This document shows positions 20,895-30,330 of a DNA stretch of 64,000 bases, in pieces (position 1 is the stretch's first letter; every line of letters starts with the position of its first letter). The DNA is from Helicobacter felistomachi. Its GTDB lineage: Bacteria; Campylobacterota; Campylobacteria; Campylobacterales; Helicobacteraceae. The DNA lies in assembly GCF_030296895.1 (NCBI RefSeq), contig NZ_AP028022.1, forward strand, positions 1,612,001 through 1,676,000, given 5' to 3'. The notes beneath the pieces were generated by a model. It worked only from the letters and a program-made list of their open reading frames with translations. It did no database searches and was not told where the DNA came from. The translations under genes and the position numbers were made by a program.

Positions 20895-21387
20895 ATGGCA
20901 CTTTGTACGAAAACCACGATCAAATACAAGAGCAACAACAATCTTGTCTATACTTGCAAATACCATGCTGTGTGGTGTCCTAAATACAAGAGAAAAGTTC
21001 TTGTAAATCAGGTAGAGATAAGATTGAAACAAATTGTTTTAGAAGTGGCACAAGAATTAGAGGTGGAGATTTTAGAAATGGAAACAGAAAGGAGCATAGA
21101 AACTCCGCTGCGCTCATTTTGGAGTGATGAAGTTTATTAGAACAGCTAAAGGCAGAAGCAGTCGGCTTTTAAGGCAAGAGTTTGTGCATTTGAGAACAAG
21201 ACTACCCACACCATGGACAAACTCTTGTTTGATTTCTTCTATAGGGGGGTGCGCCTTTGAAAACAAGTGGAAAGACGATGTTAATCGCCTACAAGCAGAA
21301 ACTCTACCATGCAAGCAAGCACAAGCACATCAGCAAGCTTCTACGCTTTTATGGCATTTGCTACAACCATGGTATGGCTTGGCATAA
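20895..21387 (+). pseudogene. tnpA: TnpA, IS200/IS605-type Y1 transposase, missing its HUH motif
   Basis: The N-terminal part (KYKSNNNLVYTCKYHAVWCP) and the C-terminal part in another frame (VMKFIRTAKGRSSRLLRQEF, then LPTPWTNSC) are very like the H. pylori IS608 transposase. Between them, around 21085-21120, the segment that should carry the His-hydrophobic-His metal motif is absent or rewritten. I estimate about 11 bases are deleted, which also shifts the frame. The enzyme cannot be active. The end overlaps the tnpB start. Confidence 0.75.
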
Positions 21388-22428
21388 GAGATATGAAGGC
21401 TCTACAAGAAACACTTAAATCTCTACACTCTGCAAAGCACATCACCAAACTCAATGAAAACAACACACTTTGCTTTTTTAAAACTTTGGGTTCTCAAACC
21501 TTGCAGGAGTTAGTAGAGAGGATAGACAAGGCTTATCAAAGATTTTTTAAAAACAAGGCAGACCTCCTAGATTTAAAAGAGTGGCTCTATATCAATCTTT
21601 CACTTTTAAAGGGAAAACGGGTTATAAAATCCAAGACAATATTATTTCTTTTAGTGGTTGTTGCTTTAAGTTTGTTAAAACCTACGAGTTCAATGGCAAA
21701 CCTAAGACCTTAACCATTAAAAGAGATAATCTAGGCGATGTTTTCTTGTGCCTGGTGTGTGGAGAAAAACGCCAAGCGTTTTCCCCTAAACCTGCAGGCA
21801 CTAACAGCGTGGGGCTTGCTGGGTTAAAAACATTTCTCACCTGCTCTCATGGCGCACAAATCCCCTTACCTTTATTTTTCTCTAAATATTATTTTGATGA
21901 AATCTTGTTCTAAATCTCTAAAAAGAAAAGAGGCTCGAATCACCGCTTGAAAGCTAGATGAAGGCTTGCTAGATTGCACAGAAAAATCAAAAACCTGAGA
22001 ACAGACTTTTTCTACAAGCTTGCCAATAGTCTAGCCAGACAATACGCCACTATTTTCATTGAAGACTTGAACTTGAAGGGTATGGTTAAACTTTGGGGGT
22101 GCGCAAGCCGAAGGGTTGCGCGTCTAATGCCAAACTGCGAGGACTGTTATAATGCAAGGGCTATCCTCTAGAGAGAAAAACCCAAGTGGTTATAGGTCTC
22201 ATCAAAAGCGTTGCTTTTGTTCCCAGCTCTAAAACTTGTTCTAGCTGTGGAGCACTTAAAGAGGATTTGAGCCTAAAAGATAGAGAGCGGGCCTATAATG
22301 CCTGCCAAAATTATCTCTCTTGTGGCTTTTCTTTGGATAGAGACTTCAATGCAAGCATTGATGTTCATAGAGAGCGGGCTTGCTCTTGGAGTCAAGGCTG
22401 TAAAACATGCCTAGTGGGCAAACCTTGA
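21278..22428 (+). pseudogene. tnpB: TnpB, RNA-guided nuclease of IS200/IS605, multiply frameshifted
   Basis: ATG 21278 begins MLIAYKQKLYHASKHKH, a TnpB N-terminus. LGSQTLQELVERIDKAYQRFF follows in another frame. Further on are IEDLNLKGM (the RuvC glutamate region, near 22060), the zinc-finger CSSCGALKEDLSL (near 22235) and DRDFNASIDVH (the last RuvC aspartate, near 22345). At least three frame changes and a missing middle make it non-functional. Confidence 0.75.
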
Positions 22429-22434
22429 TGATTC

Positions 22435-22468
22435 CACACTCCCCCTAGCTTTAGCTAGGGGGAGTGTG
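22435..22468 (+). other. Right-end hairpin of the IS element
   Basis: A perfect 15-bp stem, CACACTCCCCCTAGC with GCTAGGGGGAGTGTG, closes a 4-base TTTA loop and is followed by TCAA. In this IS family the right-end hairpin is recognised by TnpA and also lies within the RNA that guides TnpB. It may in addition act as a transcription stop. Confidence 0.8.
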
Positions 22469-22501
22469 TCAAAGTCACACGCCTAAAAACCCTCCCTAAA
22501 C

Positions 22502-23023
22502 ACAAAAGAAAGAATCGATTCATTTTTTGCTCCCTATGGTGCGTTTTCTAAGCTGGTCTGCTTAAACCCCTTTTCACGCACATGCGTGCATAATCTCAGC
22601 CTTCAGGACTGGCTAAATCTCACCTGCAAACTTGCCAAACTTTACCCGCAAGTTCTTTTCATTCTACCCACTTATCAGGGCAATCCCATTGCCCTTGATT
22701 TCACACCCACACTGCCTAATATTGTGGTTTTTAAAAACAATCGCGATTTATTCAACATGGTTGAGCTCATCTCCCGCCTTTGGCTCCTCATTTCGCCCAG
22801 CACGGGCAACGCCTATATTGCCAACAACCTTAAAATCCCCCTACTTGGACTCTTTAGCAAGAGGGATCGGGTGCTTTGGCAGGGAGAGAACATGGAGCTA
22901 GACAAGCTCATCACCTTGCAAAAACCCAAAATAAAAATGAGTAAAGAACAAGAAGAGGGGGCAATTACCCAAGTGGTGCTCACTTTTAAGTTACTTTTTG
23001 AGAAGTCAAACACACAATGGTGA
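22502..23023 (+). pseudogene. 3' half of a family 9 (heptosyltransferase-like) glycosyltransferase
   Basis: The frame is open from about 22502 with no suitable start. It reads FAPYGAFSKLVCLNPFSRTC, then QVLFILPTYQGN, then LLISPSTGNAYIANNL near 22795 and PLLGLFSKRD. The S-P-S-T-G-x-A-x-I-A segment is the nucleotide-sugar site of GT9 enzymes that build LPS. The N-terminal Rossmann half is absent; the IS element lies immediately upstream. It is probably the remnant of a gene destroyed by rearrangement around the insertion. Confidence 0.6.
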
Positions 23024-23165
23024 GAGGAGTTTTTGGCTTATAGGTTGTGTAGATTGCGCACTTTAGTGTAAGCCACCCCGACAATAGGGCAAGTACACAA
23101 CCCACCAAAGTGGTTTCCTTTTACATTTTGTGTGTATAATTTAAGATATTTTAGAAAGGAAGCCC

Positions 23166-24445
23166 ATGTCTATCACACTGATCAACAATGAAACAAACGA
23201 GAAGTTTGAGTTTGAGACCATCCATTGCACCCGTGGTCCCAATGCGATCGATTTCTCTAAGCTTTTTGAAACTTCGGGAATTTTTTCTTACGATCCGGGT
23301 TACGCTTCTACGGCTGGGTGCAAATCCACCATTAGCTATATTGATGGCAAAAAGGGTGAGCTCTACTATAAGGGGCACCCCATTGAAGAGCTGGTCGCCA
23401 AATATAAATATGTGGATGTGTGTAAGCTCTTGCTCACCGATGAATTGCCAAAAAATGAGACCGAGTCGCTAGAGTTCGAGTTAGAACTACGCCACCGCAG
23501 TTTTATCCATAGAACCTTGATGAACATGTTTTCCGCCTTCCCCACAAACGCCCACCCTATGGCAAAACTCAGCAGTGGAGTGTCTATCCTCTCCACTTTT
23601 TATTTCGATCACGCCAGAATGGACAGCGAAGAAGACCGCCAAACAATGGCAAGGCGCATTGTGGCAAAAATACCAACCCTAGCGACCATTTGCTACCGCA
23701 ACGAGATTGGCGCGCCCATCATCCACCCCGACATCAGCCGCAGCTACATTGAGAACATTTTATTCATGCTAAGAGCCTACCCGCACGAGCGGCTTAAACA
23801 TGGTCTCAATGGCGAGGTGGAGATCACCCCCCTAGAAGTGGAGGCTTTAGACAAAATCCTCACTTTACACGCCGATCACGGGCAAAACGCTTCCACCACC
23901 ACCGTGCGCAATGTTGCCTCTACGGGCGTGCACCCTTATGCGGCGATCAGCGCAGGCATCAGCGCACTTTGGGGGCATTTACACGGCGGGGCAAATGAAA
24001 AGGTCTTAAACCAACTTGAAGAGATCGGCGATGTGAAAAATGTAGATAAATACATCGCACGGGTGAAAGACAAAAACGACTCATTTAAACTCATGGGCTT
24101 TGGGCATCGGGTGTATAAGAGCTACGATCCACGGGCAAAGATCCTAAAGCGACTCAAAGACGACTTGCAAGCCAAGGGGATTAAAATGAACCCCAAACTC
24201 GATGAAATCGCCGCTAAAGTCGAAGAAGTCGCTTTAAAAGACGATTACTTCATTGAGCGTAACCTCTATCCTAATGTAGACTTTTACTCCGGCACGATTT
24301 TGCGGGCCCTGCAAATCCCCGTGCGCTTTTTCACCCCGTGTTTGTGATCGGGCGCACGGTGGGCTGGTGCGCCCAGCTTTTAGAGCATGTCAAAAACGCC
24401 CAAGCTAGAATCGCCCGCCCTAGACAGGTTTACATCGGTAAATAG
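23166..24445 (+). pseudogene. gltA: Citrate synthase, frameshifted near the C-terminus
   Basis: Type II (hexameric) citrate synthase, the TCA entry enzyme. ATG 23166 follows AGAAAGGAAGCCC. The sequence is normal for 390 residues. HAERLKHG-type and GAANEK-type motifs appear as [18 protein letters not shown] and the catalytic MGFGHRVYK segment. It then goes out of frame at PVRFFTP. Changing C4 to C5 at 24334-24337 restores [13 protein letters not shown] through RQVYIGK to a TAG at 24445, about 426 residues. Loss of the last part would remove much of the dimer contact, so a sequencing slip is the likelier cause. Confidence 0.9.
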
Positions 24446-24451
24446 GTTTTA

Positions 24452-25981
24452 ATGTCCTTTCGTGTCGCGCCCCTGCCCCTCAGCTGGGGCTTATTGATCT
24501 ACAGCGTTGTCTCTTTAGTTCTCTTTAACCTGCCCTTGCTGGGATTTGTGCTGAGAGAAAATGGGGGCTTTAGCGTGGCTTTTAGCGTGTGCGCCGCCTA
24601 CATTTGCACCACAAACATGGTCTTTGCGATTCTGTCGGTGTTTGGCTTGGTCGTGCTGCGTTTTTTGCTTGCCCTTTTTAGCCTGCTCAATGCCCTAGCC
24701 CTTTACTTTGTTGGCACTTACCACGCCCTATTGACAAGAGAAATGATGGGCAATGTCCTCAACACCAACTTCAATGAAGCCAGTGCCTTTTTAGGTGGGC
24801 ATCTGTGGGCTTATGTCTTGCTAGGGCTTGTTGTGGGGGCTATCTTTTGGGCCTTGCCCTTAAAAACAGCTCCCTTTAGAAATAAAGCCTATTTTTTCTT
24901 AGGCTCGGGGCTTGTCTTCGCGCTGTGGGGGGCAACGCACACAAAACAATGGCTCTTTTTTGACCGCCATGCTAAGGCCATCGGCGGGCTGGTTGCGCCC
25001 TATAACTATAGCATCAACACCGTGCGTGCCGCCCTGCTCTCCTTAAAAACAACCCCCTTAAAACGCTTTGGCTTAGTCCCTATGCAGGTGCAGGGGCGGG
25101 TGGTGGTGCTAGCCATTGGCGAGAGCGCAAGGCGGGCTAACTATGGCATCTATGGCTACAACAGGCCCACCACGCCCAAATTGCAAGAGCTTTTAAACCG
25201 CCACGAAATTTTAGCCCTTAAGGCCACCTCTTGCGCCACCTACACCACCGCTGCACTGGCGTGCATTTTAAACGCCAAGAGCGGGTATGAGAACTTGCCC
25301 TTGTTCTTGCACCGACAAGGGATTAAGGTGGTGTGGCTGAGCCTTAATGATGGGCCAGGACCCATGGATGTGGACTGGGAACCTGCTAAATCTATGTGGC
25401 AAGAGTGGCTGAAAGAAAGAGGGGTTGCGCCTAAGATTTTAAACTATGATGAAGCCCTAGCTCTAGCCTTGCCCCATTTGTTTGAACGCTACCCTAAAGA
25501 CAATTTATTGGTGATCTTGCATCTCAAGGGCTCGCATGGCCCGCTGTATGTGGATAAAATCCCCAAGGACTTCGCTCCCTTTAAACCCATTTGCACCCAC
25601 AATGAGCTCAACACTTGCCAAACCTCACAGCTCATCAATGCCTACGACAACACCATCGCCTACAACGATCGGGTTTTGGATTTAGCCATCCACGCTTTGC
25701 ACCACACATCCCGCCAAGCGGTGTTGCTCTACATGAGCGATCACGGCGAGAGTTTGGGCGAACATGGGTTGTATCTACACGGCACACCCTATTTTATCGC
25801 CCCCGATTTTCAAAAACAAGTCCCCTTCATTGTTTACATCAACCCCGCCTTCCAAACGAGTTTGCAAGCCAAACCTATAAAACCCAACTACCATCAAGAT
25901 GTGATTTTTTCCAGTGTCTTGCACGCCTTTGGGTTGCAAAAAAGCCCCGCTTATAACCCCCATTTGGATATTTTCCAATGA
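24452..25981 (+). CDS. eptA: Lipid A phosphoethanolamine transferase EptA
   Basis: Inner-membrane enzyme that adds phosphoethanolamine to lipid A. There are five N-terminal transmembrane helices (residues 1-165), then a periplasmic alkaline-phosphatase-fold domain. The zinc-site GESAR is near residue 225, the nucleophile threonine segment TSCATYTTAALACI is near residue 258, and SDHGESLGEHG is near residue 430. It is 509 residues and starts 6 bases after the repaired gltA stop. The end overlaps lpxE by ATGA. In H. pylori EptA acts on the 1-position after LpxE, giving resistance to cationic peptides; the same coupling is expected here. Confidence 0.92.
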   Translation: MSFRVAPLPLSWGLLIYSVVSLVLFNLPLLGFVLRENGGFSVAFSVCAAYICTTNMVFAILSVFGLVVLRFLLALFSLLNALALYFVGTYHALLTREMMGNVLNTNFNEASAFLGGHLWAYVLLGLVVGAIFWALPLKTAPFRNKAYFFLGSGLVFALWGATHTKQWLFFDRHAKAIGGLVAPYNYSINTVRAALLSLKTTPLKRFGLVPMQVQGRVVVLAIGESARRANYGIYGYNRPTTPKLQELLNRHEILALKATSCATYTTAALACILNAKSGYENLPLFLHRQGIKVVWLSLNDGPGPMDVDWEPAKSMWQEWLKERGVAPKILNYDEALALALPHLFERYPKDNLLVILHLKGSHGPLYVDKIPKDFAPFKPICTHNELNTCQTSQLINAYDNTIAYNDRVLDLAIHALHHTSRQAVLLYMSDHGESLGEHGLYLHGTPYFIAPDFQKQVPFIVYINPAFQTSLQAKPIKPNYHQDVIFSSVLHAFGLQKSPAYNPHLDIFQ

Positions 25982-26535
25982 CGCTTAAAACCCTTTGTTT
26001 AAGCAGTCTGCCTAAGCACTTACCGATCAAAAGCATTGTGCTTTTTTTCCTGCTCTTTTTGGCGGGGGTCATCACCCCCTTTCCCAAGATTGCCAAACAG
26101 CCCCAAGTCCCCACCGCTTTTAGCGTTACCGAGCATTACGCCCGCTTCATCCCCACCATCGCCTCTTTTGCCCTGCCTTTAGCCAAAAGAGACATTGTGG
26201 GCTTGGTGCAAATCATCCATGTCAGCATCGCCACCACGATCGCCACACACGCGCTTAAATGGGGGTTAAATGATGTCGTGCTTTTTGGGCGGCGTTTGGG
26301 CGAGCGGCCCAATGGGAGCAACAAGAACATGCCGAGCGGACATTCTTCGATGGTCGCTTGTGCTTTGGGCTTTTTAGTGCGCCGCTATGGGTGGGGGTGG
26401 CTAGGCTTTTTGCCCCTAGCCCTCTTAACAATGGGCGCAAGGATTTATCTTAATGCGCATACTATCGGGGCACTCATTGCGGGCTTTAGTGTCGGCATTT
26501 TATGTGTGTTGTTTTTAACCAGCCGCTTTAAGTAG
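25978..26535 (+). CDS. lpxE: Lipid A 1-phosphatase LpxE (PAP2 family)
   Basis: PAP2 membrane phosphatase removing the 1-phosphate from lipid A. It has six hydrophobic segments in 185 residues. The phosphatase motifs are visible: GRRLGERPNG near residue 101, MPSGHSS near residue 117 and RIYLNAHTIG near residue 155. The start overlaps eptA (ATGA), which suits the sequential reaction LpxE then EptA. The end overlaps the convergent lpxL gene by a few bases. Confidence 0.9.
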   Translation: MTLKTLCLSSLPKHLPIKSIVLFFLLFLAGVITPFPKIAKQPQVPTAFSVTEHYARFIPTIASFALPLAKRDIVGLVQIIHVSIATTIATHALKWGLNDVVLFGRRLGERPNGSNKNMPSGHSSMVACALGFLVRRYGWGWLGFLPLALLTMGARIYLNAHTIGALIAGFSVGILCVLFLTSRFK

Positions 26536-27478
26536 GCTTTCTATAAATCTCCGGGTGGGTGCTTTTAAAGCGCCGGTGGAACCAAAACCAACTCTCAGGG
26601 TGTGCTCTAATGATTTGCTCGCTGAGTGTGGCTTGGGCTTGCGTGGCTTCTTGGATGTCGGCTTGGCTGTCTTCTGTGATGTTGATTTTAATGGGGGGGT
26701 AGTAAGTTACGAAGTAGTGGCTGTAATCCTCGTTAAAGTCAATGATCACCGCCACAATGTCTATGTTGTAACGGCGGGCTAAAATAGAGCCTATGGTCGT
26801 GTGGGTCGCCTTATGTCCGAAAAAATCCACCTCCACCCCCTCTTTGGGCGAAATGTTTTGATCGACTAAAATCCCCACCAAGCCCTTGCCTCCATTATAG
26901 ACTTTTAAGAGTTCTTTAAACGCTCCGACTTTGTTGATAAAACGCACCCCAAAAGCCTCTCGGTGTTTAACAATCAAGCGGTTAATGCTCTCAAATTTCG
27001 TCAAACGCCCCAAAGACCCCCGATCGTATTGGGCATAATATTGTGCCAAAGAAGTCCCCACCGCCTCCCAGTAGCCAAAGTGCATGCCCATCACCACCGC
27101 CTGCCCGTTCTTGGCTAAAGACTTTAAGACATTTTCTTGGTCGATGAGCGTGAAGCGGGCATCGTAAATGTCTTTAGGTAGAAACTCCACCCGTACGCTC
27201 TCTAAGATGATGAAGGCGAAGTTTTGGTAAGCCCTTTTAATGATCGCTTCTTTACGGACGTGATCCATTTCGGGGAAAATAAAGTCTAAATTCGCCTTAG
27301 CATCGTAGTAACGCCTCTTGTCTAGCTTGTAAAAGACAAATCCCAAAGCCCGCACACAGCCCACAAACCAAGAATGGGGCAAGCGTGCCAACACAAAGCC
27401 CAATCCATTTAAAGCCCACTCTAAAACCTTGCCCCAAAATATCCCCCACTCCCTTTGAATACCGCTCTCTTTAGCCAA
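26528..27478 (-). CDS. lpxL: Lipid A late acyltransferase (LpxL/HtrB family)
   Basis: Inner-membrane acyltransferase of lipid A synthesis, 316 residues. It has one N-terminal hydrophobic region (about 15-50). The catalytic HX4E motif is MHFGYWEAVG near residue 134. DQNISPKEGVEVDFFG near 205 is the second conserved block of the LpxL/LpxM family. The start overlaps the 3' end of waaC by 8 bases, as in the H. pylori lpxL-waaC-ppx-fdxA run. Which acyl chain it transfers cannot be told from the sequence. Confidence 0.88.
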   Translation of the reverse strand: MAKESGIQREWGIFWGKVLEWALNGLGFVLARLPHSWFVGCVRALGFVFYKLDKRRYYDAKANLDFIFPEMDHVRKEAIIKRAYQNFAFIILESVRVEFLPKDIYDARFTLIDQENVLKSLAKNGQAVVMGMHFGYWEAVGTSLAQYYAQYDRGSLGRLTKFESINRLIVKHREAFGVRFINKVGAFKELLKVYNGGKGLVGILVDQNISPKEGVEVDFFGHKATHTTIGSILARRYNIDIVAVIIDFNEDYSHYFVTYYPPIKINITEDSQADIQEATQAQATLSEQIIRAHPESWFWFHRRFKSTHPEIYRKPT

Positions 27479-28510
27479 GTTTGTTTGTCCCTTTCAATAT
27501 GGTTAGCACCGCCTCTTGAATGGCAAGGGGCGGGATGTCCTTAATAGAGTGGTCGTTTTTGTTGTAGTCGGCTTTAGGGTTACCCACTAGGGCAACATGC
27601 CCTATGCCCTTTAGTTCAAATCTCTCTTTAGGCGTGTTGCCATACAGAGTTACCGAAGGGATTTTTAAAGCCCACGCTAAATGCACCACACCCGTATCTC
27701 CACCCACCACCACACTCACCCTAGCCACAAGGGTTTTCACCTCTTCTAGGCTTAAGGGGGGCAAAAGTGTAACTTGCACTTGGGGGCTTAAATCGGTGTA
27801 AAGCTCTTGGGCTTGCTCTACATGGGCGTGGCTTAGGATTAAAATTTCTAGCCCGTGATTCCTCAAGGCTAACCCCACTTGCTTAAAGCCCTCTAAAGGG
27901 TAGGTTTTATGCACCTTAGAAGTTTCTAGCACAAACAAAACCTTGGGCGTGGGGGTATTTAAGATCGGCTCTAACTTAGGGCTGTTGGGGCAGAAAAAGG
28001 CGAGGTTTCTAGAGGCTAAAGTGTCCCCCCACTCTTGTGCCCCAAAGGCAAGGTTAAAGGCGCAGTGCAAGACCTCTTCGTTGCGCTTTAGAATGTGGGC
28101 ATTGTAGGGGATAGCAGTTTTATGGGTGTAAAAGAAGCTTGCGAGCTTTTCTCGAATGGAGTGCTTGTCAAAACCCACAAAATATTTAGGCTTTTTCTTT
28201 GCCAAAAATAGCCCGATTAAAGCGGATTTTAACAACCCTTGCATGTCAATGATGAGATCAAACACCCCCAAAGAGCGCAAATGCCAATAAAAACGCCAAA
28301 TTTTTAGGGGGTTTTTGGAGCGCAAGGTTTTTTTGTAGGGCAAGGCGTGTAAGACATCAATGTAGGGGAGTTTTTGAGCATAGGGGCAAAGTTTTCGTCC
28401 ACAAACCAATGAATCTTAGCCCCCTTGTAGTGTTGCTTCAAAAAGGGTAAAAACACGGCACTTACGATCACATCGCCTAGGGCTGAGAGCCGAATGATGG
28501 CGATTTTCAT
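27471..28510 (-). pseudogene. waaC: LPS heptosyltransferase I WaaC, frameshifted near the N-terminus
   Basis: GT9 enzyme adding the first heptose to Kdo-lipid A. The N-terminus MKIAIIRLSALGDVIVS (from 28510) and the body (HYKGAKIHWFVDENFAPML, then LPYIDVLHALPYKKT) are in different frames. One extra T in the T5 run at 28371-28375 (A5 on the coding strand) joins them as PMLKKLPYIDV. The donor-site block VVGGDTGVVHLAWAL is present near residue 255. About 345 residues when repaired. LPS core synthesis depends on it, so the frameshift is probably a base-calling error. It overlaps ppx and lpxL. Confidence 0.88.
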
Positions 28511-29970
28511 ACAAACTCAATTTCAAAGGGTACGGGTTTGGTGAGTTTGGCGGCGATCTCTTGGCATAAATAGGTGTCGCTCGGGCATTTGATTTGTAGG
28601 GTCTTGTGTTTTAGGCTGTAGTGCGTGCCTTTGGGCACGCGGGCTAGACACATGGTTTCAGCAAGCCCTAGAATGAAACTGAGCCACTGCAAGGTCAAAA
28701 TGGGGGGCATGATGGCACTGATGTGGGCGATGTTGCTGTCTCTTGGGATTTTCTTGTGGCTAAATTGCACCAATAGGCAGATGATCGCCCGATCTTGGTG
28801 GGAAAAGCCATAGCTCAAAGAGTGCAAACTCAAATACGCCCCGTGCTTGTGGGCATTGTAGAAGTTCAGCACCTTACCAATGCTAGAGAGTTGCCCCGCG
28901 ATTTTTAAATGGTATAAATATTTTTCATGAATGCCATGCAAGGGTTGCAGAGCTTCAAAGAGTTTGGCACATTCTTTTTTGACTTCTTGGCTGTGTTTAG
29001 AGTGGGGCAAGAAGCGATCAAGGAGCGATAAAATGGAGGGGTTAATGCCCTTAGGAAAGCTGTGATTGTGGCTTCTTAGCATGTCGCTTAAAAACACGCC
29101 CTCTCTCACACCCACCCCACTAGCCACAATGGTGCTCGCTTTAAAATGCTCCAAAAACATGGTGAAAATCAAGGTCCCGCTGCGGATGCTGTCTTTGCGA
29201 TCCTCGCTAATGCCAAACTCGGCAAGTTGCGACTCGCTGCTTTTTATGATTTGTTGCATCCAATGCCAGTTGCTTTTGACATCCATTTCATAGCCGTGGA
29301 TCACATCAATGGGGTAGTTGTTTTGAAACATACCGACTTTAGCCAGAGAGCGGATCGTCCCGCCCACGCCAAAGACACAGCTTGTTTTGAAGTGGGGGGG
29401 GAGCTTGGCTAGTTCTTTTTGGATAAACTCTTTTGCCAAATTCAAATCTAGGTTTTTGTCAAAAAACAACTCTTTTAGGCGGATGGTGCCTAGATTGACC
29501 GAGATCAAATCCTTGATTTTACCATTTTCAATCAGCGCACACTCGGTGCTCCCCCCGCCTATGTCAATGGTGATCCCATCTCTGTGGTGCAAGAGATTCG
29601 CACACGCCACGCCCCCATAAAACGCCTCTTTCTTGCCATCAATGACCTTCACCTGCAAACCACATTCTTGCTTGACAAGGGCGACAAACTCTTTAGAGTT
29701 GGGCGCATCGCGCACGGCTGAAGTTGCCACGCATAAAATCTTACGACTCTTGTATTTTTCAGCAATGTCCTTAAAGTCGCTGAGTGCCCGCAACGCCCGT
29801 TTTAGTGGGGCTTTTTGCAAAACTCCCTTATGCTCGTAAGTGCCTTGCGAAATGCGTACTTTGGCCTTGATCTCATAGAGCAGGTAAAAGCCAAATTGGC
29901 TCGTTTTCTTAAAGATCGCCATGCGTACAGAGTTCGAGCCAATGTCAATGATGGTGGTGATTTTTGCCAT
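28507..29970 (-). CDS. ppx: Exopolyphosphatase / pppGpp phosphohydrolase (Ppx/GppA)
   Basis: ASKHA-fold enzyme that degrades polyphosphate and/or pppGpp. DIGSNSVRMAIF at residues 9-20 is the phosphate 1 motif, and DIGGGSTECALI near residue 139 is the phosphate 2 motif. A GVGGTIRSLA segment lies near 205. The C-terminal half is an HD-type helical domain, as in long GppA forms (487 residues). The end overlaps the waaC start by four bases. Polyphosphate or stringent-response role is known from H. pylori GppA and transferred here by homology. Confidence 0.88.
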   Translation of the reverse strand: MAKITTIIDIGSNSVRMAIFKKTSQFGFYLLYEIKAKVRISQGTYEHKGVLQKAPLKRALRALSDFKDIAEKYKSRKILCVATSAVRDAPNSKEFVALVKQECGLQVKVIDGKKEAFYGGVACANLLHHRDGITIDIGGGSTECALIENGKIKDLISVNLGTIRLKELFFDKNLDLNLAKEFIQKELAKLPPHFKTSCVFGVGGTIRSLAKVGMFQNNYPIDVIHGYEMDVKSNWHWMQQIIKSSESQLAEFGISEDRKDSIRSGTLIFTMFLEHFKASTIVASGVGVREGVFLSDMLRSHNHSFPKGINPSILSLLDRFLPHSKHSQEVKKECAKLFEALQPLHGIHEKYLYHLKIAGQLSSIGKVLNFYNAHKHGAYLSLHSLSYGFSHQDRAIICLLVQFSHKKIPRDSNIAHISAIMPPILTLQWLSFILGLAETMCLARVPKGTHYSLKHKTLQIKCPSDTYLCQEIAAKLTKPVPFEIEFV

Positions 29971-29976
29971 AAAAGT

Positions 29977-30228
29977 CTAGATTTCTTCGCGCAGGCTTTC
30001 GTACTTGTACTGCAATTCCTCTTGGGTTTCGGCGTTGTTGGGGTCGGGCACAATCGCATCTACCGGGCAAATTCCGACACAGCTAGGCTCATCGCTGTAG
30101 CCCACACACTCGGTGCACCGATCCGGGTCAATGCAATAAATCGGGTCGCTTTCATCAATGGCTTCTGTGGGGCACTCCTCCCGGCACGCATCGCAAGCAA
30201 TACACTCTTGACTAACCAATAAAGACAC
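29977..30228 (-). CDS. fdxA: 2[4Fe-4S] ferredoxin FdxA
   Basis: Small electron carrier of 83 residues. The two cluster motifs are CIACDACREECP (residues 9-20) and CTECVGYSDEPSCVGICP (about residues 38-55), the latter with the longer loop typical of this ferredoxin group. The acidic C-terminus also fits. In H. pylori this gene is linked to metronidazole resistance and serves pyruvate and oxoglutarate oxidoreductases. It is the first gene of the fdxA-ppx-waaC-lpxL run. Confidence 0.9.
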   Translation of the reverse strand: MSLLVSQECIACDACREECPTEAIDESDPIYCIDPDRCTECVGYSDEPSCVGICPVDAIVPDPNNAETQEELQYKYESLREEI

Positions 30229-30330
30229 GAAAACCCCTTTTTTGTAGAATTTTTAGCATGCGTATTTTTACTAGAGTTTTGCTAAATTTTCTCTAAAAAC
30301 TCCCCAAAAAAGCCCCTAAACACCGCACTT

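Larger units (their letters stand above)
20830..22472 (+). mobile_element. IS200/IS605-family element, IS608-like, degenerate
   Basis: A tnpA relic is followed by a tnpB relic on the plus strand. IS608 inserts 3' of TTAC, and TTAC lies at 20826-20829. The right end of that group is a hairpin followed by TCAA, and here a 15-bp hairpin (22435-22468) is followed directly by TCAA at 22469-22472. These give the proposed ends. The length of about 1.64 kb is shorter than the roughly 1.8-1.9 kb of intact elements, consistent with internal deletions. As both genes are broken it should be immobile on its own. Confidence 0.75.

Noticed and set aside
21581-21913. A separate 110-residue gene after tnpA
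   Set aside because: It is a middle piece of the broken tnpB read in one of its frames, not an independent gene.
22435-22468. Plain rho-independent terminator
   Set aside because: The hairpin lacks a following T run and is placed exactly where the IS right end and its TCAA should be; termination is at most a side role.
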